Shown: positions 53,218 to 61,462 of the stretch, in pieces
Layout: each line of letters opens with the position of its first letter
Position numbering within the stretch: the first letter of the stretch is position 1
Source of the DNA: Verrucomicrobiales bacterium
Lineage (GTDB): Bacteria > Verrucomicrobiota > Verrucomicrobiia > Limisphaerales > UBA9464
Reading direction: 5' to 3'
DNA length: 64,000 bases
Assembly: GCA_027488845.1 (NCBI GenBank)
Contig: JAIYBC010000057.1
Span: 62,001-126,000, forward strand
Translations under genes and position numbers: made by a program
The notes under the pieces: model-generated
Told to the model about the DNA's origin: nothing
Databases searched by the model: none
What the model saw: the letters and a program-made list of their open reading frames with translations, nothing else

Positions 53218-54636
53218 ATGACCCTTCCCTGCATCGCCGACCGGCGCTTCCGGTCGGTCCTGCTCGCCTGGTTGCTGACGGCCTTCGGCGCGATGCCGGT
53301 CTTCCCGCAGTCCGGGACGCTGCTGCCGCTCGGCGTCTCGGCCTCGCCGACGCCGGCGGTCCGCAACGAGTTGCTGGTGCTGACCCTCGGTCTCACCAAC
53401 CTCAACTCCGTGTACCAGAGCGGGGTGGTCCTCACCAATGTGCTGGATCCCTCCGTGACCCTGGTCGGCGTGGCCACCAACTCCGGGGTGGTCTCGTGGA
53501 CCAACAACGCCGGTTCGCTCGAGTTCCGCCTCCGCGACCTCGACGTCGGCCAGTTCCACGTCCTCTCGATCACCGGGAGTCCCGTCCGCGTCGGCGTCCT
53601 CACCAACATCGCCCGTGCCGCCACGGTCGACCTCCGTTCCAATTCCCAGACCAACCTCCTCAACTCGGTCAACCGCCAGTCCGACATCGCGGTCGGCATC
53701 GCGATGGACGAGTCCGAGCCCCTCACCGGCCAACCGGTCGTCTATCGGGTCTCCGTGACCAATCGCGGACCGGACCGCATCGAGGCGTTGGTGGTCAGCA
53801 ACTCCCTTCCCGCCGGCACGACCTTCCTCTCCGCGTTCGGCGCCACGGGAATGGCCATCCGGCCCACCAACGGGGTGCTCCTGATGGATGCCGGGGCTTT
53901 GGCCTCGGGAGCGGGAACGCGGTTCACCGTCGCCGTCGAGACCGCCGTCGCCGGGGCAACCACCGCAAACGCCTCCGTGCTTCCGCACGAGAACGACGAT
54001 CCCGCCCCGTCCAACAACAGCGCCTCCCGGTCGCTTCGCATCCAGCAGGTCGTGGACGGCGACCTCGAAGTGTCCGCGATCGACGCCGGCGCGCTCGACC
54101 GCCAGACGGGGTTGATCCGGCAACGGTTCCGCCTGTCAAACGCCGGAACCAACCACGTTCCCGGAGCCCGCATCTTCGTCGCCGGCCTCACCAACACCCC
54201 GTCGAACCTCGGCGGAACCAATGTCGGACGCGCCTTCGTCCAGATTCCCGCCGGAGTCGCCCCGGGAGGTTCCCTCGACTTCGTGTTGGAGTACTTCTCG
54301 TCGGACCGCCTTCCACTGCCCGCCGGCCGGGTGACCTTCGATCCGGTGCCGGTTGCCGTCGTGGAGGAGCCCCCCACGGGTGCCGCCGTCGTGCCGGTCT
54401 CGGTGCCGCAGTGGACGGCTTCCGGTCCGCGGTTGGAGTTTCCCACGGTGCCCGGCCGGCAGTACCGGATCGTCTATGGCGAGACGGCTTCGTTGACCGA
54501 GTCCAAGTCCGTGCGACCGCTCGTGAACGCCACCGGAAGCCGCGTCCAATGGACCGACCTCGGACCGCCCTACACCGCGGAGTCGGCCTCCACCGTCCGC
54601 TCGCGGTTCTACCGGATCCAGGAGGTGACGCCATGA
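53218..54636 (+). CDS. DUF11-type repeat exported protein
   Basis: 472 residues with a signal peptide (FRSVLLAWLLTAFGAMPVFP). The body has DUF11-like beta domains: PLGVSASPTPAVRNELLVLT, then AVGIAMDESEPLTGQPVVYR with VTNRGPDRIEALVVSNSLPA, and NDDPAPSNNSASRSLRI (typical of DUF11 end). The C-terminal TVPGRQYRIVYGETASL block is a domain often at the end of verrucomicrobial secreted proteins. Its stop overlaps the start of a probable outer-membrane protein gene (ATGA). It is likely a surface protein. Confidence 0.82.
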   Translation: MTLPCIADRRFRSVLLAWLLTAFGAMPVFPQSGTLLPLGVSASPTPAVRNELLVLTLGLTNLNSVYQSGVVLTNVLDPSVTLVGVATNSGVVSWTNNAGSLEFRLRDLDVGQFHVLSITGSPVRVGVLTNIARAATVDLRSNSQTNLLNSVNRQSDIAVGIAMDESEPLTGQPVVYRVSVTNRGPDRIEALVVSNSLPAGTTFLSAFGATGMAIRPTNGVLLMDAGALASGAGTRFTVAVETAVAGATTANASVLPHENDDPAPSNNSASRSLRIQQVVDGDLEVSAIDAGALDRQTGLIRQRFRLSNAGTNHVPGARIFVAGLTNTPSNLGGTNVGRAFVQIPAGVAPGGSLDFVLEYFSSDRLPLPAGRVTFDPVPVAVVEEPPTGAAVVPVSVPQWTASGPRLEFPTVPGRQYRIVYGETASLTESKSVRPLVNATGSRVQWTDLGPPYTAESASTVRSRFYRIQEVTP

Positions 54637-55679
54637 ATCCGATCCCGTCCCGTCGCCCCATGTCGGCGATGGGTGTCGCGGCGATGGCCGCGTTGGCGTT
54701 GGTGCCGATGTCGGCGACGGCGGCCATCGACGACTGGGCGCGTCATCTGCGGGTGGGAGCGTGGATCGGCTTCGGTCTCCAGGCCGACTTCACCCTGGCG
54801 GGCTCGGTACCGGTCTCCGGGGTGGATCCCGGCGTGGCCGGGGTGCCGGGACTCGACCACACCTACGACAACGGATTCGTGCGCCGCGACCAGACCGGCA
54901 ACGCCCAGGGGCTGACCTCGAATTGGGGTTACCAGGACGCGGGGCAGCTGGTCGGCGATGATCTTGTCTTCCGCGCCTCGCGGAGCTTCGCCGTCGACGA
55001 CCTGGCGAGGAAGGAAGGAGGACCGCACGCCGGTCTCGACGTGGGATATGGCACGATGCTGGGCAATTGGGGTGAGACCCGATGGGGTTTCGAGTTCGGC
55101 TTCGGGCTGCTGCCCATCGTCCTTTCCGATTTCCGCACGCTGAACGGCAGCATCCGGCGGACGGTGCATGCCTACGACACCGGCGGCCTGCAGCTGCCGC
55201 AGGCCCCGTACTCAGGAGGAGTGACCGGCGTGGGACCGCTGCTCGGCGACACCGCGGTGGCCTTGCCCGACGAGGTCCTGCCGGGCGAGGTCCGAGGTGC
55301 CCGGGTGATCGACGCCTGGCTCTACAACCTCCGTCTCGGCCCGCAGCTGTACCGCGAACTGGGCGGGCGTTGGGCCGTGAGCGCCGGTGCCGGTGCCGCC
55401 ATGGGCATCGTCGTCGGCGACTACCGCTTCGACGAGACGGTCTGGGTCGCCGGCGTCGCCGGCGCGAACAACCTCGGCGCCATCGGGCGAACCGACGTCA
55501 ACGCCGGCGCCTACGCCAACGCGATGCTCTTGTGGCACACCAACCCCGACGCGGACTTCTATGTGGGCGTGCAGTGGATGACGCTCGGGAAGACGCGTTT
55601 CGCCGAGGGCAATCGGGAAGGGCTCTTGCGGATGGAGAATGGATTCCAGGTGGTCACCGGCATCCGCTGGCCGTTCTGA
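54633..55679 (+). CDS. Probable outer-membrane beta-barrel protein
   Basis: 348 residues from the ATG at 54633, with a GGAGGTGACG ribosome-binding stretch. It has a signal peptide (MSAMGVAAMAALALVPMSAT...). The body alternates Gly/aromatic strands (RVGAWIGFGLQADFTLAGSV, GETRWGFEFGFGLLPIVLS, YNLRLGPQLYRELGG, WAVSAGAGAAMGIVVGDYRF) and ends with VVTGIRWPF, a terminal Phe typical of outer-membrane proteins. The start overlaps the DUF11 stop, so both proteins are made together. No family was recognised beyond the beta-barrel pattern. Confidence 0.7.
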   Translation: MNPIPSRRPMSAMGVAAMAALALVPMSATAAIDDWARHLRVGAWIGFGLQADFTLAGSVPVSGVDPGVAGVPGLDHTYDNGFVRRDQTGNAQGLTSNWGYQDAGQLVGDDLVFRASRSFAVDDLARKEGGPHAGLDVGYGTMLGNWGETRWGFEFGFGLLPIVLSDFRTLNGSIRRTVHAYDTGGLQLPQAPYSGGVTGVGPLLGDTAVALPDEVLPGEVRGARVIDAWLYNLRLGPQLYRELGGRWAVSAGAGAAMGIVVGDYRFDETVWVAGVAGANNLGAIGRTDVNAGAYANAMLLWHTNPDADFYVGVQWMTLGKTRFAEGNREGLLRMENGFQVVTGIRWPF

Positions 55680-55683
55680 GTTT

Positions 55684-55709
55684 TGCCCGTTGTCCGGTGT
55701 CCGTTGTCC
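55684..55709. repeat. Degenerate heptamer array (T)GTCCG type (4 units)
   Basis: TGCCC at 55684 and TGTCC at 55691, 55698 and 55705 recur exactly every 7 bases. The array starts 5 bases after the outer-membrane protein stop. Confidence 0.75.
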
Positions 55710-55722
55710 GTGGATTTCGCTG

Positions 55723-55758
55723 GTGAGGTGCGTGAGCGTCGTGGAGTGCGCGAGTCTG
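55723..55758. repeat. Degenerate nonamer array (4 units)
   Basis: Four contiguous 9-base units, GTGAGGTGC, GTGAGCGTC, GTGGAGTGC and GCGAGTCTG, start at 55723, 55732, 55741 and 55750. It sits in the same gap as the TGTCC heptamers. Confidence 0.6.
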
Positions 55759-55818
55759 TCCGCGCCTTTCCCCGAATCGCAGGACGGCTTCCGCCCCATC
55801 GAGTCCACGCCTCGCGGA

Positions 55819-57759
55819 TCAGCTCGGCTTCGTCCCGCCCAGGGCGCCGCGCTGGCGCAGCATGGCCTCCATGACCTTGTCCATGGCGTGCTCGGCCAGC
55901 GGCTTGGAAACCTCGTCCAGACGGGCGTTCGCCGCGCGCAGGGCCACCGGGTCGCCGGTCTTCGTCCGCGGTTCCTCTCCGGACAACACGGCTTCGACCG
56001 CTTCCAGGGCCTCGTGGAGCTGCTTCCGGTAATCGTCGTCCAGGTCGGCGTCGTACTCGGCCATCGTCTTGCGCGTCGCCGTCAGCGTCTCGCCCGCCCG
56101 GATCTTGGCCTCGATCCACTGCCGTGCCTTCAGGTCGTCGAAGGCGTGCTCGACCGACTCCTCCACCATGCGCTGGACGTCCTCGTCCGCCACGTCCACC
56201 GCGGAGCGCATCTGGACCACCTTCTGGTGGCCGGTCTTCACGTCGCGGGCGAGCACGTGGAGGATGCCGTTGGCGTCGATCTCGAACTGCACGCCGACCC
56301 GCGGCACGCCCTTGGGGGCCCGTTCGAACTCCAGCAGGAAGTCGCCGAGGCTCCAGTTGTCCTTGGCCCGCTCGCGTTCGCCCTGCAGGACGTGGATCCG
56401 CATGTTCGGCTGGTTGTCCACGGCGGTTGTGAACATCTCGCCGGCCTTCACCGGGATGGTGGTGTTGCGCGGGATGATCACGTTCATCAGGCCGCCGAAG
56501 GTCTCGAGTCCCAGCGACAGCGGGGTGACGTCGAGGAGCAGGAGGTTCTTGAAGCCGCCGCGGAGGATCTCCGCCTGGATGGCCGCGCCGAGGGCCACGG
56601 CCTCGTCGGGATTCTGGGAGGTGTTCAGCTGCGGACCCTTCGTCCGATGGAACTCCTCGCCGAGCCGCAGGTCGCCGCGTTGTTCCGCGAACTCCGCGCA
56701 GCCGAACCACTCCGCCACCAGCCGCCGCACGAGCGGCATGCGGGTCTGGCCGCCGACCAGGATGACCTGGTCGAGGTCCTTCGCCTCGAGCTTCGCGTCG
56801 GCGAGCGAACGCAGGCAGTGGACGCGGGTGCGTTCGACGATCGGGCGGGTGAGCTCCTCCAGCTTCGTCCGCGAGAGCCGCAGCTCGAAGCTGAACGAGG
56901 CGGTGAGGAACGGGAGCTGGACCGCGACCTCCTCCTCGGTGCTGAGGCGGATCTTGGCGGACTCGGCGGCCTCGCGGATGCGGGCCACGAGCGGCTGTTC
57001 GGCGGGACCCGCCTTCGACAGGTCCGGGCCGCCGGCCTTGGCGATCTCGCCCACGAGGAACGTGGTCAATGCCCGGTCGAGGTCGTCGCCGCCGAGCCGG
57101 GTGTTGCCGTTGGTGGAAAGGACCTGGAAGACGCCGTTGTTCAGCTCCAGGACGGAGAGGTCGAAGGTGCCGCCGCCGAGGTCGTACACGGCCACCTTCG
57201 AGCGCTCCTTGAGCTTGTCCAGGCCGTAGGCGAGGGCGGCCGCGGTGGGTTCGTTGACGATGCGTTCGACGGTGAACCCGGCCAGCTCGCCGGCGCGGAT
57301 CGTGGCGTTGCGTTGGGCGTCGTTGAAGTAGGCCGGCACGGTGATGACCGCCCGGGTCACGGTCTCGCCGAGCGACACCTCGGCGTCGGACTTGAGCTTC
57401 TTCAGGACCTCGGCGGCGATCTCCTCCGGCGACCATTCCCGGCCGTGGACGGGGAAGGCGGCCTGGCCGTTGCCGTCGGCGCGGACCGGGTAGGTGACGA
57501 CCATCTCCTCGCGGGCGATGTCGACGCCGCGTCGGCCCATGAAACGCTTGGCCGAGTACACGGTGTGCTCGGGGCGGACCGCGCGGACGCGGTTGGCCGG
57601 GTGACCGACGACCGGGACCGCACCTGCGGCCGGGAAGTGGACGACGGACGGCGTCAGCCGCTGTCCGTCGGGATCGGCGATCACGTACGGGATGCCGCTG
57701 TCCACGATCGCGACCAGCGAGTTGGTGGTTCCCAGGTCGATGCCGACAATCTTGCTCAT
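55819..57759 (-). CDS. Hsp70-family chaperone (DnaK-like)
   Basis: 646 residues from the ATG at 57759 ([20 protein letters not shown]). The ATPase domain has [53 protein letters not shown] and [19 protein letters not shown], and the linker and substrate domain have [20 protein letters not shown] and [20 protein letters not shown]. The insertion between subdomains and the short C-terminal lid differ from housekeeping DnaK, and no grpE or dnaJ is adjacent. It may be a specialised HscA-like copy. It is 120 bp upstream of the zinc-ribbon gene. Confidence 0.92.
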   Translation of the reverse strand: MSKIVGIDLGTTNSLVAIVDSGIPYVIADPDGQRLTPSVVHFPAAGAVPVVGHPANRVRAVRPEHTVYSAKRFMGRRGVDIAREEMVVTYPVRADGNGQAAFPVHGREWSPEEIAAEVLKKLKSDAEVSLGETVTRAVITVPAYFNDAQRNATIRAGELAGFTVERIVNEPTAAALAYGLDKLKERSKVAVYDLGGGTFDLSVLELNNGVFQVLSTNGNTRLGGDDLDRALTTFLVGEIAKAGGPDLSKAGPAEQPLVARIREAAESAKIRLSTEEEVAVQLPFLTASFSFELRLSRTKLEELTRPIVERTRVHCLRSLADAKLEAKDLDQVILVGGQTRMPLVRRLVAEWFGCAEFAEQRGDLRLGEEFHRTKGPQLNTSQNPDEAVALGAAIQAEILRGGFKNLLLLDVTPLSLGLETFGGLMNVIIPRNTTIPVKAGEMFTTAVDNQPNMRIHVLQGERERAKDNWSLGDFLLEFERAPKGVPRVGVQFEIDANGILHVLARDVKTGHQKVVQMRSAVDVADEDVQRMVEESVEHAFDDLKARQWIEAKIRAGETLTATRKTMAEYDADLDDDYRKQLHEALEAVEAVLSGEEPRTKTGDPVALRAANARLDEVSKPLAEHAMDKVMEAMLRQRGALGGTKPS

Positions 57760-57879
57760 TGCGTCCGCGGAGTATGCCCTAGGCAGGCCCAAAGCCAAGG
57801 GGAGGGGTGGAGTCCAGGAAGCCCCTGAGGGACGAAGGGGGAGGAAGGTACCGCAGCCATTGCGTCCGCGGCAACGGGG

Positions 57880-59007
57880 CTAGCGGCGGCCGGTGATCAG
57901 GAAGACCAGGCCGAGGAGCAGCAGCCCACCCAGCACGGCGCAGAGGATCTTCCAGACGCTGTACGGCCGCTCGCCGGCGATCTGGCCGGTGTAGCCGTTG
58001 ATCACCACCTGGTAGCTCCTGCCATGGTAGTCGTAGGTGAGCAGCCAGACCGGGGCGAGGATGTGCTTGAACGTCTGCCGGCTCCAGTGGGCGTCCACGT
58101 TGAGGTTGCGGTGGGTGTCGCCGGGGACTTCCCGTGCGCACATCCCATGCAGCAGGCCTTCCATCCGTTCACGCGCCGCGCGCGCCGCGGTGACGAGATC
58201 GATCTGGTACCGCTCGACCACCCAGCCGGCGAGGAATCCGGAATCGTATGGCACGAGTTCCTTCGTCGGGAAAGGCTCCACCTTCCGCAGCAGCTTCGGC
58301 TTCACGCCCTTCGAGGCGGGCACGAGTTCGTCGTCGAAGAAGTGGGAGAGGCTCCCGGAACTCCATTCCCAACGGGTGTGGCGCACCTGGCGGGTCTTCT
58401 GCTGGCCATTGGAGTCGGTGTAGCTCTCCGTGGTGTAGTAGTGGTAGCCGCTTTCGGCCGTCCAATGGGCGTCGGCATGCGCGTCGAAGGTCCAGTAGGG
58501 CAGGTACACGCCGTGGACGGTGTCGGTCAGCGCCTTGGTCCCCAGGGCCGACGGGGCGAACCACCGGCTGGCGTACCAGCCGCGGATGCGGTCGCGGACG
58601 TCCGTCTCGCTGATGCGGATCGGCAGCAGGCTTTCGGGTCGGAAGGCGGCCTTGATCTCCTCGTAGGGGACCAGGGCGGCGGAGCCGCAGAAGTCGCAGC
58701 GGCGTCCCGCGTGCGCCGCCTCGAAGACGGAGACGGCGTCGCAACTCCGACAACGGACCGAAGTGGTGGAAGTCTCCCAGCCGCGGGCGGAGTCGGGGAC
58801 GGAACGGAGTGCTGTGACGAGGTCGTGCTCCCGGATGACGGTGCCGCCGTCCGGGGTGGTCTCCAGCTTCGCCGGAGATTCCGTGCCGCAGTAGGCGCAG
58901 ACGAGGGCCTGTCGGGCGGGATTCCACGTGGCCTCGGCGCCGCAGGAGGGGCAGTGGTGCTTCGCCTGGGCGAGGGCTCCGGCTTCGGGGATGGGAGGCG
59001 GTGTCAT
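57880..59007 (-). CDS. Zinc-ribbon membrane protein
   Basis: 375 residues from the ATG at 59007. The N-terminus has two Cys4 zinc ribbons: HHCPSCGAEATWNP with LVCAYCG, then VRCRSCDAVSVFEA with RCDFCG. The middle (VYLPYWTFDAHADAHWTAE) is a conserved soluble domain, and the C-terminus ends with one transmembrane segment (WKILCAVLGGLLLLGLVFLI). The architecture matches a family of primosomal-like or 'TFIIB-type zinc ribbon' membrane proteins of unknown role. It is co-oriented with the Hsp70 gene, which starts 120 bp further on. Confidence 0.8.
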   Translation of the reverse strand: MTPPPIPEAGALAQAKHHCPSCGAEATWNPARQALVCAYCGTESPAKLETTPDGGTVIREHDLVTALRSVPDSARGWETSTTSVRCRSCDAVSVFEAAHAGRRCDFCGSAALVPYEEIKAAFRPESLLPIRISETDVRDRIRGWYASRWFAPSALGTKALTDTVHGVYLPYWTFDAHADAHWTAESGYHYYTTESYTDSNGQQKTRQVRHTRWEWSSGSLSHFFDDELVPASKGVKPKLLRKVEPFPTKELVPYDSGFLAGWVVERYQIDLVTAARAARERMEGLLHGMCAREVPGDTHRNLNVDAHWSRQTFKHILAPVWLLTYDYHGRSYQVVINGYTGQIAGERPYSVWKILCAVLGGLLLLGLVFLITGRR

Positions 59008-59099
59008 CGACGTCCGTGGTGCGACGTCATTCCGCGTGCCGTGCCGGGTCCGGGCAATCGGAAATCCCACGGTCGGATTCGACCGGGATACGGGCGGGA

Positions 59100-61133
59100 T
59101 CAGCGGGCCGGATTGGAGGCGAGCCAGGCGCGGATCGCCGCCGCCTGAGGATGCGCCGGCTCGATCGCCAGCACCGCCTCGTAGTGACGTCGAGCGCGGC
59201 GGACGTCGTCGAGTTCCCCGGCATACAGGGCGGCCGCGGCCAGGTGTAGAGCCGGGTCGGCCGGACGCGCGGTGAGGATCTCCTCGAGCTGTTCCGCGGC
59301 GTCCGCGGTGTGGCCCGCCTGCTTCAGGGCGACGGCGAAGTTGCGTCGGGATTCCACGTCGTCCGGCTTGAGCTGGAGTGCGTTCTCGCTGGCGAGCAGG
59401 GCGAGCGGGAGGTCGCCTTGGTCGAGGGCCACCAGGGCGAGGTTGAAGTGGGATGCGAAGTGGGTGGGGTCGGCCGCGGTCGCCCGACGGTAGCCGGACG
59501 CGGCGGAGGCCAGGTCCCGACGGCGTTGCGCCTCGGCGGCGGCCTGGAACTCGCGGTTGGCCTCCGACGCATTGCCCGGTTGGAGCGGGCGCGTGGCCCG
59601 GGGCACATAGCGCGGTGGGGCCGGGCGTTCCATCCGCAGCGCCGGTGCGGCCGGGATCGGCGTCGCGGCCACGCGCCGGGGTTCGGGCTTCGGCGCGGTC
59701 GGCGCTTCCGGTTTCGCCGGATCGGCCGCCTTCGCGGTCAGGACCTGGGGCTCCGTGGTCGCCGACGGCGTGTCGGGCGAGTCCGGTTTGGCATCGGATC
59801 CGCGGCGGAACCATTTGACCGGGTTCCCCCAGCTCACCGGGTTCATCTTCTGCCAGACCGACCGCTTGGTGACCGGTTCGGCGACCACGGTGAAGTCCGT
59901 GGGCCCCGTCCCGGAAGGTTCCGTCGGAACCGCGTTGGCCGGAGACGGTCCGGGGGAGGCGGCGGCGGCCTCACCCGCCGAGGGGACCTTGACCTCGGGG
60001 GGGGCATCCTTCGCGGCGACCAGTGGGGCTTCGTCCTCCACTTGGACCACCTCCACCGGAGTCGGCGGCGGGACGACCGGCTTCGTCTCCGTCGTCGTCG
60101 TCGCGACGGCGGTGGGCCTGCCAGGTGTGGAAGCCCCGACGGTTGGTCGTGGAGTCGCGGTGGGCTGCGGCGAGGGAGCCGCCGGCGCCGTGGCGACCAG
60201 GTTGGTCGGTGCCGGAGGGTTCGCCGCGGTCGGGCGCGGGGCGGTGGGACGTTGGAGTGGGGCGGCCGGGGGATTGGTCCGTGGAAGCGTTTGCGGCGGG
60301 TTCGTCCGCGGCGCCGGGGAATTGGTCATCCCGAGGCTGGGCCGGGCGATGTAATTGGTGGATTCGGTCCGTGGGGGGAGGTTGCCGCCCAGCCGGGCCT
60401 CGAGTTGGCGGACGAGGCCGGAGACACCGGGTGCCTCGGGTCTGCCGGGGTTTGCGGCGAGCCAAGCCCGGTAGAATCCGATGGCGGCGGCCGGGTCGCC
60501 GAGGTGTTGGTGGTGGAGGATGGCGAGGTTGAGCAGGACGGAGGGATGGTCCTGGGAAAGCCGCCGCGCCCAAAGGAAGCGGTCGCGGGCCTCGCGGAAG
60601 CGTCGTTTCTGGACACTGATCATGCCGAGCGTGTTCCACTCCTCGACGCCGGCGGCCTCGAAGCGCTTGGCGGTGGCGAGGCTGCGCTCCGCGTCGTCGA
60701 GACGCCCGGCATGGAACTGGACCGAACCGAGACGCGCCCAGGCGACGCCGTCCTCGGGACGTGCGGCGAGGTAGGTGCGGAGGGAACGTTCGGCCTCGAG
60801 CCAATCCGAGCGGCCCTCGTGGACGAGGGCCAGGTTGTGGTGGGCCTCGACGAGGCTGCGGTCGAGCTCGAGGGCGCGGAGATAGGCGCGGCGGGCCTCG
60901 TCGGGCCGACCGGCGGACTGGTAGGCGAGTCCGAGGTGGTTCAGGGCCGCGGCGCTGCGGGGCAGGGTCTCCACGGCCCGCTCCAGCATGCGGACGGCGT
61001 CGGGGGTACGGCCTTCGCGGAGGAGGCGGTCGCCTTCGACGAGGGCGCGTTCACCCGACGGGTTGCAGCCGGTCGCCAGGAGCATCAGGGCGGCCACGGC
61101 GGCGACGGGACCGGCCTTGGAAGGGGACAGCAT
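59100..61133 (-). CDS. TPR-repeat lipoprotein
   Basis: 677 residues. The lipobox is LLATGC, with Cys23 as lipid-anchored residue. Residues 30-240 hold several TPR repeats (ALNHLGLAYQSAGRPDEARR, VEAHHNLALVHEGRSDWLEA, GVAWARLGSVQFHAGRLDDA). A Pro/Thr/Ala-rich linker of about 230 residues follows, then two or three TPRs at the end (FASHFNLALVALDQGDLPLA). It is a surface or periplasmic scaffold; partners are unknown. The linker is low complexity. Confidence 0.85.
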   Translation of the reverse strand: MLSPSKAGPVAAVAALMLLATGCNPSGERALVEGDRLLREGRTPDAVRMLERAVETLPRSAAALNHLGLAYQSAGRPDEARRAYLRALELDRSLVEAHHNLALVHEGRSDWLEAERSLRTYLAARPEDGVAWARLGSVQFHAGRLDDAERSLATAKRFEAAGVEEWNTLGMISVQKRRFREARDRFLWARRLSQDHPSVLLNLAILHHQHLGDPAAAIGFYRAWLAANPGRPEAPGVSGLVRQLEARLGGNLPPRTESTNYIARPSLGMTNSPAPRTNPPQTLPRTNPPAAPLQRPTAPRPTAANPPAPTNLVATAPAAPSPQPTATPRPTVGASTPGRPTAVATTTTETKPVVPPPTPVEVVQVEDEAPLVAAKDAPPEVKVPSAGEAAAASPGPSPANAVPTEPSGTGPTDFTVVAEPVTKRSVWQKMNPVSWGNPVKWFRRGSDAKPDSPDTPSATTEPQVLTAKAADPAKPEAPTAPKPEPRRVAATPIPAAPALRMERPAPPRYVPRATRPLQPGNASEANREFQAAAEAQRRRDLASAASGYRRATAADPTHFASHFNLALVALDQGDLPLALLASENALQLKPDDVESRRNFAVALKQAGHTADAAEQLEEILTARPADPALHLAAAALYAGELDDVRRARRHYEAVLAIEPAHPQAAAIRAWLASNPAR

Positions 61134-61228
61134 GGGATGCGTGGTTAACGGCGGGTGTGTCGTGCGTCAAGGAGGCCGGTCATTGGGGACCGGTGGCCGG
61201 GGATTCCGGGTCGACCGACTGGATCGGA

Positions 61229-61313
61229 TGGTGGGCGCGACAGGACTTGAACCTGCACGGCTTTCGCCAATGGATCCTAAGTCCATCGTGTCTGCCAATT
61301 CCACCACGCGCCC
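61229..61313 (-). tRNA. tRNA-Leu (UAG)
   Basis: The minus strand begins GGGCGCGTGGTGGAATTGGC at 61313. The anticodon stem ATGGA/TCCAT encloses CTTAGGA, giving anticodon TAG (UAG). A long variable arm, T arm GTTCAAGTCC, acceptor CGCGCCC, A discriminator and encoded CCA at 61229-61231 follow. It lies downstream of cimA on the same strand. Confidence 0.95.
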
Positions 61314-61321
61314 GTTGGAAT

Positions 61322-61345
61322 CCATGCGTTCCGGGGAACGCATGG
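61322..61345. repeat. Perfect inverted repeat upstream of tRNA-Leu(UAG)
   Basis: CCATGCGTTCC (61322-61332) and GGAACGCATGG (61335-61345) pair over 11 bases with a 2-base spacer. It is 8 bases before the tRNA 5' end, in the spacer between cimA and the tRNA. It could be a processing structure or an operator. Confidence 0.5.
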
Positions 61346-61378
61346 ACAGGTGCTAGGCGGTCGGAGGCCGAATTGCAA

Positions 61379-61399
61379 ACCCCGGGTGAACCCCGGGGT
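61379..61399 (-). terminator. Candidate weak terminator after cimA
   Basis: ACCCCGGG/CCCGGGGT arms with a 5-base loop are followed on the minus strand by TTGC, so the U-tract is poor. It lies 64 bases past the cimA stop. Confidence 0.4.
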
Positions 61400-61462
61400 C
61401 CCTGAAACCGACTCCGACCGCTGCGGAGCGACGGCCGCCGCGGACGGAGCCGCGACGGGAGC

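Noticed and set aside
57757-57871. 14-base direct repeat (CATTGCGTCCGCGG) at 57757-57770 and 57858-57871 as attachment sites
   Set aside because: No integrase or mobile gene lies between or near, and the repeat encloses only an intergenic spacer.
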